A stretch of 64,000 nt of DNA, taken from the NCBI GenBank assembly GCA_036787895.1, contig DAIQOK010000001.1, forward strand, positions 310,001 to 374,000. Reading direction: 5' to 3'. Under the pieces are notes generated by a model. That model was given only the letters and a program-made list of their open reading frames with translations, did not search any database and was not told the DNA's origin. Source of the DNA: UBA7662 sp036787895. GTDB taxonomy: Bacteria > Bacteroidota > Bacteroidia > UBA7662. This document shows, piece after piece, positions 34,206-43,741 of this stretch. Position 1 is the stretch's first letter, and each line of letters opens with the position of its first letter. A program made the translations under genes and the position numbers.

Positions 34206-35660
34206 TTACTGTCCTTGCGACATCGAATAACCAGGCTGATTGTCGAAATAATAAAGGTTTTCAGTTTTAACGAAATCGTAACCAGCCGCTTCGAAACGCT
34301 GTAGCAGTTTTAATATTTCACGATGAGAAGCTCCGGTATCTTTGTCGGTGGCTTCAAAGCGACAGCGCCAATGATCGCTGCAAAAGGTCTCCGGACGACC
34401 ATTCGGCCATACTTGCACACCCCTATTAGAAATGCCGTTTAATTTTAATCCAGGCTCAACCAAAGCAGAAATTGCCGCTCCTAAGTCGTTGGCACTGCCA
34501 TTTTTCCAATCCAGAAATACATCAACACCCATCAATTTTTTCTTTTCAACCGAATAGCTCAGCTGCCATTCAGAAGGGTTGATGCGGTTGATATTATCAG
34601 CAAACTTCACCGCATGCATTTTTTCCGGGTTTTTTCCCAAACGTTTGATCAATTCATCGGTAAACTCTCGCGTGCCAACTAATTTTTTACTCAGACCATC
34701 CTTATAAATATCAGCCGTATGAATTCCTTCTTCGATAGTGCGTAACCAGGCATTTTGAATCAGACTGGCGACTTTGGGTTGGTTGATATGCACCAACATC
34801 ATCACCGCCGATAACAGCAAGCCGGATGGATTCGCTATGTCTTTTCCAGCAATGGTAGGTGCCGAACCGTGAATGGCTTCAAACATAGCCCCCTGGTCGC
34901 CGATATTAGACGAACCACCTATACCCACTGAGCCGGAAATTTGTGCAGCGATATCCGAAAGAATATCACCATACAGATTAAGGGTAACGATAACATCGAA
35001 CATTTCGGGACTATCAGCTAACCGAGCCGCGCCGATGTCGATAATGATGCTATCCGCTTGAATTTCGGGGTATTCCCGGGCGATTTTATCGAAAATACGA
35101 TGGAAAACGCCGTCGGTGAGCTTCATGATATTATCCTTCACAAAACAAGTCACCTTTTTGCGGCGATTATTTCGAGCATATTCGAAGGCATAACGAATGA
35201 TTTTCTCCGAGCCCGGTTCCGAAATCAGCTTCAAACATTGATAAACCTGATTGGTCTGGCGGTATTCGATGCCGGCATACAAATCTTCTTCGTTCTCCCG
35301 AATGATGACCACATCCATATTCGGAAAACGAGTAAACACATAAGGATCGTAAGCTACACAGGGTCGAACGTTGGCAAAAAGGCCCAAGGTTTTACGCGCA
35401 GTTACGTTTAGCGACTTATAACCTCCACCGAATGGTGTGGTGATGGGCGCTTTTAAAAAAATCCGTGTCCGCAACAATGATTCCCAGCTTTCTTCGGAAA
35501 TACCGGCGGTGTTCCCAGCCAGATATACCTTCTCACCAATGTCGATGGTTTCGATTTCAATTTGAGCACCGGCTGCTTCAAGTACGCGCAAAGTCGCTGT
35601 CATAATTTCAGGACCAATACCGTCGCCATAGGCCACGGTGATAGGAGTTTTCTGTGCCAT
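34206..35660 (-). CDS. icd: NADP-dependent isocitrate dehydrogenase (C-terminally extended type)
   Basis: A 484-residue TCA-cycle enzyme decarboxylating isocitrate to 2-oxoglutarate. Blocks are ITVAYGDGIGPEIM, FANVRPCVAYDPYV, VVIIRENEEDLYAGIEY, VTLNLYGDILSDIAAQISG and FEAIHGSAPTIAGKDIANP. The extra 140 residues at the C-terminus (VEKKKLMGVDVFLDW, YDFVKTENLYYFD) mark the Thermus/Rickettsia-like extended group and not the E. coli type. ATG 35660 (MAQKTPITV) is chosen; a longer frame exists, but a perfect -7 box lies between the two starts. Confidence 0.93.
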   Translation of the reverse strand: MAQKTPITVAYGDGIGPEIMTATLRVLEAAGAQIEIETIDIGEKVYLAGNTAGISEESWESLLRTRIFLKAPITTPFGGGYKSLNVTARKTLGLFANVRPCVAYDPYVFTRFPNMDVVIIRENEEDLYAGIEYRQTNQVYQCLKLISEPGSEKIIRYAFEYARNNRRKKVTCFVKDNIMKLTDGVFHRIFDKIAREYPEIQADSIIIDIGAARLADSPEMFDVIVTLNLYGDILSDIAAQISGSVGIGGSSNIGDQGAMFEAIHGSAPTIAGKDIANPSGLLLSAVMMLVHINQPKVASLIQNAWLRTIEEGIHTADIYKDGLSKKLVGTREFTDELIKRLGKNPEKMHAVKFADNINRINPSEWQLSYSVEKKKLMGVDVFLDWKNGSANDLGAAISALVEPGLKLNGISNRGVQVWPNGRPETFCSDHWRCRFEATDKDTGASHREILKLLQRFEAAGYDFVKTENLYYFDNQPGYSMSQGQ

Positions 35661-35679
35661 AAATCGTTGTTTGCGGCTG

Positions 35680-35687
35680 CAAAAATA
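35680..35687 (-). promoter_or_regulatory. -7 promoter box of icd
   Basis: The minus strand reads TATTTTTG, an exact match, 19 nt before the icd ATG at 35660. It rules out the longer ORF start at 35693. Confidence 0.55.
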
Positions 35688-35811
35688 GGCCAAAAACCTT
35701 TAAAATCATAAGAAAATGCGGAAATTGCAGCCAATTCGCCTAAAGACAAGTTTTTCAATGGTGTAACGTTAAAGTTAGCTTAAGGGCGTTTTAGCTCTTG
35801 TTCAACTTCTT

Positions 35812-35819
35812 TAAATTTG
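35812..35819 (+). promoter_or_regulatory. -7 promoter box of the HtrA gene
   Basis: TAAATTTG, an exact match, 20 nt before the ATG at 35840. It lies inside the longer ORF, so the start at 35798 is unlikely. Confidence 0.55.
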
Positions 35820-35839
35820 TCTCAACCAATCGATCCGAT

Positions 35840-37306
35840 ATGTCAACATTAAAATCTAAACTCCTTCAGTTTACTTTTTTTCTGAGCGCTGCTTTTCTGG
35901 CTGGATTGGCAGGCGCCTACACGCTCAAAAATTTGAATGGCGATAATCAGGCTGTTGGTTTCGAATCTCGCTTAGATGAATCCATTACGGCATCCCGCTT
36001 ACCCGTAAACCACACTATTTCGGGTGGTTTAACGCTGCCATTTGACTTTACAACAGCCGCAGATTTAAGTACCAAGGCGGTAGTTTACATCAAAACCACC
36101 TCCAATGTTCCACAACAGTCGTTCAACGATTGGTTCTTTGGCGATTTTTTCAGCAACCGCCAACAATCGGTTATAAGCTCTGGCTCAGGGGTTATATTAT
36201 CTGAAGATGGCTATATCGTTACCAATAACCATGTGGTTGAGAAGGCGATAAAAGTGGAGATAGTGCTAAACGACAAACAAGCCTACGAGGCCAAAGTAAT
36301 TGGCACCGACCCTTCCACAGATATCGCTTTACTTAAGGTGGAAGCTAAGGGATTACCCACTATCCATGTGGCAAATTCAAATCAGGTTCGTGTCGGCGAA
36401 TGGGTATTAGCTGTCGGCAATCCTTTTAATCTTACGTCGACCGTTACCGCCGGCATTGTAAGTGCCAAAGGCCGTAACCTGAACATACTCAACAACATTG
36501 CTCCTATTGAAAGCTTTATTCAGACAGATGCAGCCATTAATCCAGGTAATTCAGGGGGTGCCTTGGTAAATGCAAAAGGAGAATTGGTTGGCATCAATAC
36601 CGCCATTCTCAGCAGAACCGGAGCTTATAATGGCTATGGATTTGCGGTTCCCAGCAACATTATGAGCAAAATTGTGCGCGATCTAAAGGAGTTCGGCAGT
36701 GTGCAACGCGCCTTTTTTGGGGCAGATGTGCTCGACATCGACGCCAAACTCAAGGCAAAACTCAAACTCAACGAATTTAAAGGCGTGTACATAAACGGCG
36801 TGGCCGGCTATGGCCCAGCCAAAGATGCCGGCTTGAAAGAAGGCGATGTGTTGCTCAGCTTTAATAATGTTCCAGTCGACAGCAAAGCTGCTTTTGACGA
36901 GCAACTGAGTTATTACCGGCCCGGTGAAAAAGTCAGTCTTACTTATATGCGCGACAGCAAAGAAAAAGCCACGGTTATGTTGCTTACGAATACAGAAGGC
37001 ACTACAGAAGTCTTAAAAAGTGAAGCCATACACAGTGCCAAACTCGGTGCTGATTTTGAGCCCATCAGCAAACTGGAAAAGGATAAATTTAAGGTGAGTG
37101 GCGGCGTACGTATTATCAATGTAAGCTCAGGTTATATAGCACGTTTAGGTTTGCGCGACGGCTACATTATCACCCACATTAACAAAACCCCAATAAATAC
37201 GGCAGCTGAAGCCATTGATATACTTGAAAATATACGAGGAAATATCAGCATTGAGGGATTGGATCAAAACGGGCGTAAATCTTACTTCTCCTTTTACACC
37301 TATTGA
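35840..37306 (+). CDS. HtrA/Deg periplasmic serine protease with PDZ domains
   Basis: A 488-residue envelope protease/chaperone. An N-terminal membrane segment or signal (LLQFTFFLSAAFLAGLAGAY) is followed by a trypsin-like domain with the triad His131 (VTNNHVV), Asp161 (STDIALLKVE) and Ser238 (NPGNSGGALVN). Two PDZ domains occupy about residues 285-370 and 400-480 (GVYINGVAGYGPAKDAGLKEGD; GYIARLGLRDGYIITHIN). It should degrade or refold damaged periplasmic proteins. It stands alone with its own promoter and is followed by the arsenic operon. Confidence 0.95.
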   Translation: MSTLKSKLLQFTFFLSAAFLAGLAGAYTLKNLNGDNQAVGFESRLDESITASRLPVNHTISGGLTLPFDFTTAADLSTKAVVYIKTTSNVPQQSFNDWFFGDFFSNRQQSVISSGSGVILSEDGYIVTNNHVVEKAIKVEIVLNDKQAYEAKVIGTDPSTDIALLKVEAKGLPTIHVANSNQVRVGEWVLAVGNPFNLTSTVTAGIVSAKGRNLNILNNIAPIESFIQTDAAINPGNSGGALVNAKGELVGINTAILSRTGAYNGYGFAVPSNIMSKIVRDLKEFGSVQRAFFGADVLDIDAKLKAKLKLNEFKGVYINGVAGYGPAKDAGLKEGDVLLSFNNVPVDSKAAFDEQLSYYRPGEKVSLTYMRDSKEKATVMLLTNTEGTTEVLKSEAIHSAKLGADFEPISKLEKDKFKVSGGVRIINVSSGYIARLGLRDGYIITHINKTPINTAAEAIDILENIRGNISIEGLDQNGRKSYFSFYTY

Positions 37307-37345
37307 TAACAGAAAATTAATTGTGAGTTCAAGGAATGGCTTCAT

Positions 37346-37371
37346 TCTATCGTATAAATGCGATAGATTTG
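37346..37371 (+). promoter_or_regulatory. Arsenic operon promoter with overlapping palindromic operator
   Basis: An inverted repeat TCTATCG-N8-CGATAGA (37346-37352 and 37361-37367) overlaps a perfect -7 box TAGATTTG (37364-37371), which ends 4 nt before the acr3 ATG. An ArsR dimer on the palindrome would block RNA polymerase directly. ArsR is encoded two genes downstream. Confidence 0.65.
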
Positions 37372-37375
37372 TGGC

Positions 37376-38413
37376 ATGCAAAAACGTTTGAAGTTTCTCG
37401 ATCGCTATTTGACACTTTGGATATTCCTAGCGATGCTTCTTGGCGTGTCTTTGGGTTATTTTTTCCCAGGTGTCAGCCAATTCATTGATCGTTTTAGTGT
37501 AGGAACTACCAATATCCCTATCGCCATTGGCCTCATCGTAATGATGTATCCTCCTTTGGCTAAAGTTCAATTTGAGCGTTTAAAACATGTCTTCAGAGAT
37601 TTTAAGCTGATGCGTATTTCCCTCCTCCTTAATTGGCTGGTTGGGCCGCTGTTGATGTTTTTGCTAGCCATTCTCTTCTTGGGAGGCGAACCAGCCTATA
37701 TGAGTGGACTCATTTTAATTGGTTTGGCGCGATGTATTGCCATGGTATTGGTCTGGAACGAATTGGCACAGGGCAACCGGGAATATGCGGCTGGATTGGT
37801 AGCTCTAAACAGCATTTTTCAGCTACTGACCTATGCTATTTTCGCCTGGTTTTTCATCAGCCTGCTACCTGGCTGGCTGGGCATGGAAAGCCTCGCTATC
37901 AACATCAGTATGCAGCAAATTGCCGAAAGTGTAGCCTTGTATTTAGGTTTGCCTTTCTTGCTGGGGTATCTGTCCCGCAAAATAGGCATGAAACACAAGG
38001 GAGAACAGTGGTATAATACCCATTTTATTCCGCTGATAAGCCCATTCACCCTCTATGCTTTGCTATTTACCATCGTGCTCATGTTCAGTTTAAAAGGAGA
38101 ATTGATAGTAGAATTGCCTTGGGATGTGTTAAAAATTGCCATTCCACTGGTCATCTACTTTTTCGTGATGTTCCTGATTAGTTTTTGGCTGTCAAAAAAA
38201 GCCGGGGCTGATTACGGGCAGAACGCAGCTATTTCTTTTACTGCGGCAGGCAATAATTTTGAGCTTGCCATTGCAGTAGCTATAGCCGTATTTGGCCTAA
38301 ATTCTGATCAGGCTTTTACCGGAGTAATCGGACCGTTGGTTGAAGTTCCTGCACTTATATTGATGGTTAGGGTGTCATTCTGGCTTAAAAAGAAATTTTA
38401 TAACTCATTATAA
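37376..38413 (+). CDS. acr3: ACR3-family arsenite efflux permease
   Basis: A 345-residue inner-membrane protein with about ten helices that exports arsenite. It opens with FLDRYLTLWIFLAMLLGVSLGY and holds the ACR3 signature GLARCIAMVLVWNELAQG with the essential Cys120; the second half has FTAAGNNFELAIAVAIAVFG. It is ACR3 type, not ArsB type. It is first in an operon with arsR and an arsenate-reductase-like gene. The ATG sits 4 nt after the -7 box, so the mRNA is probably leaderless. Confidence 0.95.
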   Translation: MQKRLKFLDRYLTLWIFLAMLLGVSLGYFFPGVSQFIDRFSVGTTNIPIAIGLIVMMYPPLAKVQFERLKHVFRDFKLMRISLLLNWLVGPLLMFLLAILFLGGEPAYMSGLILIGLARCIAMVLVWNELAQGNREYAAGLVALNSIFQLLTYAIFAWFFISLLPGWLGMESLAINISMQQIAESVALYLGLPFLLGYLSRKIGMKHKGEQWYNTHFIPLISPFTLYALLFTIVLMFSLKGELIVELPWDVLKIAIPLVIYFFVMFLISFWLSKKAGADYGQNAAISFTAAGNNFELAIAVAIAVFGLNSDQAFTGVIGPLVEVPALILMVRVSFWLKKKFYNSL

Positions 38414-38424
38414 AACCTACATGC

Positions 38425-38757
38425 ATGGGAATAAGTAAAACAGAAAATTTCGGCAACGACCTCAATGAACTTGCTGCCATCACCAAAGCTTTGGGGCATC
38501 CTGCACGTCTGGCTATACTCAACCATTTGATGCGCACCAACAGCTGCGTTTGTGGAGATATTGTCGACGTTTTACCACTGGCACAGGCCACCGTATCCCA
38601 GCACCTGAAAGCGTTGAAGGAAGCTGGATTAATCCAGGGCGAAATAAGTGGCACCAGTGTTTGTTATTGTATACATGGTGAAAATTGGCTGAAATACAGT
38701 CAATGGGTGAGTTCCTTTTTTGGTCAGTTTGACCCGGTTAGTGGTAAATGTTGTTAG
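38425..38757 (+). CDS. arsR: ArsR-family metalloid-responsive repressor
   Basis: A 110-residue winged-helix repressor with ALGHPARLAILNHL and the recognition helix ATVSQHLKALKEAGLI. Candidate As(III) ligands are Cys41 and Cys43 (SCVCGD), in the position of the classic CVC motif, plus Cys80, Cys82 and a C-terminal Cys109-Cys110 pair. It is expected to bind the palindrome upstream of acr3 and release it when arsenite binds. It lies 11 nt after acr3 and 3 nt before the next gene. Confidence 0.93.
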   Translation: MGISKTENFGNDLNELAAITKALGHPARLAILNHLMRTNSCVCGDIVDVLPLAQATVSQHLKALKEAGLIQGEISGTSVCYCIHGENWLKYSQWVSSFFGQFDPVSGKCC

Positions 38758-38760
38758 AAA

Positions 38761-39381
38761 ATGTTCCTAACGCTTTCCAATCGACTACAGCAACTGGCTA
38801 CTCAGCCTCTTGCGTTGAGTGAAGCACGTTTAAAAATTTTAAACAAGCTCATTGCCCATCTCCGACAAAAAAAGCAAGCCAACTCGGGAATCTTGCTCAA
38901 TTTTATTTGCACCCACAATTCCCGACGCAGTCATTTAGCCCAAGCTTGGGCTTATGCCTGGGCTAAATATTATCAAATCGAGCAGCTCGAGCTGTATTCC
39001 GGAGGTACCGAAGCCACAGCATTTCATCCGAATTCAGTTCAAGCGCTACAAGCTGATGGTTTTAAAATCGAAGCTCAGGATAGCAGTGATAATCCAAAAT
39101 ATCTGCTGCAAACAGCAACAACAGATATAGGATTGTGGATGTATTCCAAAAAATTCGATACAGCTGAAAATCCAACCAATCATTTTGTTGCCATCCTGGT
39201 TTGTTCAGATGCCGATGAGGCTTGTCCTTTTGTACCAGGTTGTGAATTGCGGATTGCCCTGCCTTTTGAAGACCCCAAAATTTCGGATGGCACCGACCAA
39301 ACAGCGGCGACCTACTTGGCCAAAAGTCGTGAAATTGCCCTTCAAATCGGCTATGTACTCCGCGAAGTAGCGAAAGGTTGA
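38761..39381 (+). CDS. Low-molecular-weight protein-tyrosine-phosphatase/arsenate reductase-like protein
   Basis: A 206-residue protein with the CX5R loop CTHNSRR (Cys50 to Arg56) of the LMW phosphatase/ArsC fold, here preceded by about 45 helical residues. The later part includes VCSDADEACPFVPGCELRIALPFEDP with two further cysteines of the kind used in arsenate reductase relay. Third in the acr3-arsR operon, so arsenate reduction to arsenite for efflux is the likely job; a true phosphatase role is the alternative. The convergent TolC gene begins at the very next base. Confidence 0.85.
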   Translation: MFLTLSNRLQQLATQPLALSEARLKILNKLIAHLRQKKQANSGILLNFICTHNSRRSHLAQAWAYAWAKYYQIEQLELYSGGTEATAFHPNSVQALQADGFKIEAQDSSDNPKYLLQTATTDIGLWMYSKKFDTAENPTNHFVAILVCSDADEACPFVPGCELRIALPFEDPKISDGTDQTAATYLAKSREIALQIGYVLREVAKG

Positions 39382-40683
39382 TCAGGATAACAATTTACCG
39401 CTCAGACGAAGTAATTCTGTTCGACTTACTATAACAAGATAACGTGCCTGAATAAGCCGTGTTTCAGCCGCAATATATTGTCGTTGGGCTTCTCTCAGTT
39501 CAAGTGCAGTTTGTGCGCCAATTTTAAATCTTTCATTGGCTACATCGAGGTTCTGAGCAGCCACTTCCAGATTTTCGTTTTCAAGTTCCAACATTTGCAG
39601 GGCGTTGGCATACAGCAAATATACCTTGTTTAAACCAGCATCAAGGGCCAATCGCTCTTGTTCCAATTGCATATTGGCAGATTCGATTCGAATGCGGGCA
39701 TTCTGCCGGTCACGCTGGATTTGAAAGCCATTAAACAGATTGATGCTGGCACGAACGCCATAATTAATCCCCGTATTCTGGTTACTGGCCAGGAAACCAG
39801 CTTCAGAACTGCTGCGATTCCAATGGTAATCACCCAATAAATCTACGCGAGGCAATAGGGCCGACTGCACTTCTTTTAATTCAAGTTTGGCAATACGCCG
39901 GTTGCTTTCAGCTATGAGTAAAGCAGGATTCTGCTTAAGCGCATCGTTACGCAACTGTTCCATTTCTAATATGGTGCCGGTTTGGAGGGTGTCTGTAGGT
40001 GAAAGCGCCATATCGGCCGGTCGACCTAATAGCTCATTCAAATTAACCCTAGCCTCATCAAGCAGCTGCTGCTGGTTCAAACGTGCCGATTTGTCGGCAT
40101 TCAAATCTACCCTGGCATTCAAAACTTCCAATTTGCTGCCACTGCCCAAAAAGAATCGATCTTCGGCTAATTGCAGTCTTTCTTCAGAAATGGCAACGTT
40201 TTTATCGGCTACCAATAATTGTTGTTTCGTCTGCACCAACTGAGCATAAGCCTGAATTATAGTGGCTACTGTAGCTTCAATTCGCACCCGGGCATCAGCT
40301 TCTCCCAGTTTTTTGAGCTCACCTAACTTTTCGTAGGTGGTAAACATCTTCAGGCCATCAAAAATGGTCCAGGTCAATCCCACAGTTGCTGAAGTATTGT
40401 CAGATTTGGCATTGTCGCGTTCCAGGCTTTGTCCACTCAAAAACTCCTGGCGGGTATCGTTATTGGCGTTATTTTGGTCAAATTGTGCACTAACGATGGG
40501 TAAAAACCCTGCATTACCTAAACTGTGGTTGTTATCGGCAATTAGCTGATCGTTTCTGGCAATACGTATGGCATAGTTTTTTTCCAAACCTAAACGAATC
40601 GCTTCCGACAAACTGAGCTCGTTTTGTGCCTGTGCAAGCAGCAATTGACTTAAAAAAAGAAGGCATAAACTAAACTTTTTCAT
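39382..40683 (-). CDS. TolC-family outer-membrane efflux protein
   Basis: A 433-residue outer-membrane channel component. A signal peptide (LCLLFLSQLLLAQAQ) is followed by two OEP repeats made of long heptad-rich helices (LSLSEAIRLGLEKNYAIRIA; LRNDALKQNPALLIAESNRRIAKLEL; RFKIGAQTALELREAQRQYIAAET). It is the last gene of an efflux operon and overlaps the RND pump gene by 14 nt. Confidence 0.92.
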   Translation of the reverse strand: MKKFSLCLLFLSQLLLAQAQNELSLSEAIRLGLEKNYAIRIARNDQLIADNNHSLGNAGFLPIVSAQFDQNNANNDTRQEFLSGQSLERDNAKSDNTSATVGLTWTIFDGLKMFTTYEKLGELKKLGEADARVRIEATVATIIQAYAQLVQTKQQLLVADKNVAISEERLQLAEDRFFLGSGSKLEVLNARVDLNADKSARLNQQQLLDEARVNLNELLGRPADMALSPTDTLQTGTILEMEQLRNDALKQNPALLIAESNRRIAKLELKEVQSALLPRVDLLGDYHWNRSSSEAGFLASNQNTGINYGVRASINLFNGFQIQRDRQNARIRIESANMQLEQERLALDAGLNKVYLLYANALQMLELENENLEVAAQNLDVANERFKIGAQTALELREAQRQYIAAETRLIQARYLVIVSRTELLRLSGKLLS

Positions 40684-43600
40684 CTTCTATGTTTACTGCA
40701 GCCGTGTGCATGGAGAAATAAGAATAGATAGCCGGAATCAGATATAAACTCAGGAAAGTGGCAAAAAACATACCCCCAACCACAGCTATTCCCATGGGAA
40801 CCCTGCTCTCCGAGCCTTCGCCTAAAGCCAAAGCAATAGGGAGAATGCCGAGTATGGTCGACAATGAGGTCATGAGTATAGGTCGGAAACGGGAAGCCGC
40901 GGCATCGCTGATGGCAGTGAATTTGTCCATGCCAGTTTCTTTACGCTGATTAGCAAATTCGACGATGAGTATGCCGTTTTTGGTAACCAATCCTACCAGC
41001 ATGATAATTCCAATCTGACTGAAGATATTCGACGTCTGATCAAACAACCAAAGCGAAATAACTGCACCTGCAAAAGCCAAAGGAACAGTAAACATGATAA
41101 TGAAAGGATCACGGAAACTTTCAAACTGGGCTGCAAGCACCAGATAAATCAGCAAAAGAGCCAAAAGAAATGCGAACTGAAGACTGGACGAACTATCGCG
41201 GAATTCTTTAGAAGCGCCATCCAATGAAGTACGAAACTCGGCTGGCAGCACTTCATCGGCGACCTGATCCATGGCTTCAATACCCTGCCCAATGGTTTTA
41301 CCCGGTAAAAGATTGGCTGAAACCGTTGCTGATACGTAACGGTTGAAGCGGAATCGCTGCAGTGGACTGGTTTCCTCCCGGAGAGTCACCACATTATCCA
41401 GCTGAACCAGCTCTCCCCTGCTGTTTTTGACATACATCGAACGTAAATCCAACGGGTCATTGCGGTCGGGCCGGTCGAGCTGACCAATAACCTGGTACTG
41501 TTTGCCATTTAAAATAAAGTAACCAAAACGTTGTCCACTTAGGGCAAACTGCAAAGTTTGGGCGATATCCAATACCGATATCCCCAGGTTCCTCGCCTTT
41601 TCCCGATTGATTTCGAGCGACAATTCAGGTTTATTAAACTTAAGGTTCACATCCACAAATGTGAAGTTGGGATGTTGTGATGCTTTCTCCAGAAATTCGG
41701 GCAAAACCTCTTTCAATCGTTCAAAATTAGGGGCTTGAATGACATATTGTACCGGTAAGCCACCTGCAGTACGTGCACCGAAGGTTTGTTGTTGAGAGAC
41801 AAACGATCTGGCTTCAGGGAGTCGATTTACAATTTTCGTAAGTTCATCGGCCAATTGCATCTGTGCTTTATCCCGCTCTCCCGGCGGAGCGAGAATTAGT
41901 CTGGTAAAACCGCTATTGGTAGATGAGCTGGCGCCAAATCCTGGTGAGGTTACCGTAATAATCGATTTGGCTTCTTTTACATTTTCTTTCAGGAAGTCAT
42001 ATAATTCCATCATAAAAGCATCCATGAATTCGAAAGTTGCTCCTTCCTGAGCGGTGGCAAAAACACGAACATCTGAACGGTCTTCGAGTGGCGCCAATTC
42101 CGAGGGCAATTTAACATACAACCAGGCCCCTACAACCGAAATGATGATGATAATGGGGAAAGCTACCCATCTAACTCGCATAAAAGTCGCCAGACTATCT
42201 CGATAAGCGCCGTTTAAACGCTCAAACAAACGTTCGGACCTTTGGTAAATTTTCGAATGCCCCTTGGATTTGCGGAGTATCCGCCCTGAAAGCATGGGCG
42301 TTAAAGTAAGTGCAACAAAAGAGCTGATAACTACAGCACCTGCTATGACCAGACCGAATTCGGTGAACAATCTGCCAGTAATGCCTTGCAAAAAAATAAT
42401 GGGCAGAAAAACCGAAACAAGGGCAACGGTTGTCGCGATAACTGCGAAAAATATCTCGTCGGAACCCTGCTTGGCTGCCTGAAGCGGAGCTATGCCCGCT
42501 TCTATTTTAGTGTAGATGTTTTCGAGTACCACAATGGCATCATCGACCACCAGACCTATAGCGAGCACTATGCCTAAAAGGGTCAATACATTGATAGAAA
42601 AACCCGCCAAATACATCACAAAGAAGGTTCCTATAAGTGAAATCGGAATCACCAGTACCGGGATAATGGTCGTGCGCCAATTGCGCAGAAAAAGGAAAAT
42701 GATAAGGACCACTAAAATGAATGCCATATAAATGGTTTCCTGCACTTCTCGAATAGATTTTCGGATGTATTGGGTAGTATCGAAACCCATTTCGGTGCTT
42801 ACATCTTCCGGTAGATTCTGCTTTATTTCATCTACCCGCTCATAAAATGCGTCAGCGATATCAATATAATTAGAACCAGGCTGCGGAATAATGACTATAC
42901 CAACCATGGGGGTGCCATCACGTCGCAAGAGGGTGCGTAGATTTTCTGCTTCCAGCACAGCACGACCAATATCTTTCAATCGCACAACCTGGTGTTTATC
43001 TTCACGAATAATGAGCTCGTTGAATTCATCCATAGTGGTTAACCGACCGAGGGTACGAACGGTGAGCTCAATCGACTGCCCTTCGATGGCTCCTGAGGGT
43101 AATTCTACGTTTTCGCTGTTTAAGGCTGTACGAACATCAACCGCAGTAAGTCCATAAGCGGCCATTTTGGATGGGTCGAGCCACAGCCGCATGGCGTATT
43201 TTTTTTGTCCCCAAATTTGAATAGAGCTAACGCCTGCTATCGTCTGTAAACGTTCTTTGAAGACTTTTTCAGCGATATCGCTCAAATCAAGCAAAGAGCG
43301 ATTGGTACTTTTGATATTGAGAAATAGGATGGGGTTGGCATCGGCATCGGCTTTGGCCACTGTAGGCGGGTCGACATCGGGTGGAAGATTGCCAATGGCG
43401 CGGGCAACCCGGTCGCGAACGTCGTTGGCAGCTGCTTCTATATCGATTTGCAGACTGAACTCCACGGTGATGGTGCTCCTCCCGTCGCGGCTAACGGAGG
43501 TTAACGAATTGATTCCAGCAATACCGTTGAGCGATTCTTCGAGAGGTTCGGTGACTTGTGACTCTATGATATCCGCATTGGCACCAATATAATTAGTAGT

Positions 43601-43741
43601 AACTGTAATGATGGGCGGATCAACACTTGGATACTCGCGTACCCCTAAAAAAGTAAAGGCAATAAATCCAAGCAACAGTATGACCAATGAAAAAACGATG
43701 GTCAGTACAGGTCTTTGTATAGATATGGACGATAAACTCAT
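40670..43741 (-). CDS. RND-family efflux pump, HAE1 type inner-membrane subunit
   Basis: A 1023-residue AcrB-like pump with twelve membrane helices and two large periplasmic loops. It opens with SLSSISIQRPVLTIVFSLVI. The proton-relay Asp pair is in GLVVDDAIVVLENIY, and the C-terminal half has GLVTKNGILIVEFANQRKE and AASRFRPILMTSLSTILGILP. Substrates of HAE1 pumps are usually hydrophobic or amphiphilic drugs and detergents; none can be assigned. The ATG overlaps the adaptor stop (ATGA). Confidence 0.95.
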   Translation of the reverse strand: MSLSSISIQRPVLTIVFSLVILLLGFIAFTFLGVREYPSVDPPIITVTTNYIGANADIIESQVTEPLEESLNGIAGINSLTSVSRDGRSTITVEFSLQIDIEAAANDVRDRVARAIGNLPPDVDPPTVAKADADANPILFLNIKSTNRSLLDLSDIAEKVFKERLQTIAGVSSIQIWGQKKYAMRLWLDPSKMAAYGLTAVDVRTALNSENVELPSGAIEGQSIELTVRTLGRLTTMDEFNELIIREDKHQVVRLKDIGRAVLEAENLRTLLRRDGTPMVGIVIIPQPGSNYIDIADAFYERVDEIKQNLPEDVSTEMGFDTTQYIRKSIREVQETIYMAFILVVLIIFLFLRNWRTTIIPVLVIPISLIGTFFVMYLAGFSINVLTLLGIVLAIGLVVDDAIVVLENIYTKIEAGIAPLQAAKQGSDEIFFAVIATTVALVSVFLPIIFLQGITGRLFTEFGLVIAGAVVISSFVALTLTPMLSGRILRKSKGHSKIYQRSERLFERLNGAYRDSLATFMRVRWVAFPIIIIISVVGAWLYVKLPSELAPLEDRSDVRVFATAQEGATFEFMDAFMMELYDFLKENVKEAKSIITVTSPGFGASSSTNSGFTRLILAPPGERDKAQMQLADELTKIVNRLPEARSFVSQQQTFGARTAGGLPVQYVIQAPNFERLKEVLPEFLEKASQHPNFTFVDVNLKFNKPELSLEINREKARNLGISVLDIAQTLQFALSGQRFGYFILNGKQYQVIGQLDRPDRNDPLDLRSMYVKNSRGELVQLDNVVTLREETSPLQRFRFNRYVSATVSANLLPGKTIGQGIEAMDQVADEVLPAEFRTSLDGASKEFRDSSSSLQFAFLLALLLIYLVLAAQFESFRDPFIIMFTVPLAFAGAVISLWLFDQTSNIFSQIGIIMLVGLVTKNGILIVEFANQRKETGMDKFTAISDAAASRFRPILMTSLSTILGILPIALALGEGSESRVPMGIAVVGGMFFATFLSLYLIPAIYSYFSMHTAAVNIEDEKV

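Noticed and set aside
42264..43592. Long plus-strand frames inside the RND pump gene
   Set aside because: Shadow frames of a strongly conserved AcrB-like coding sequence; no independent start signals.
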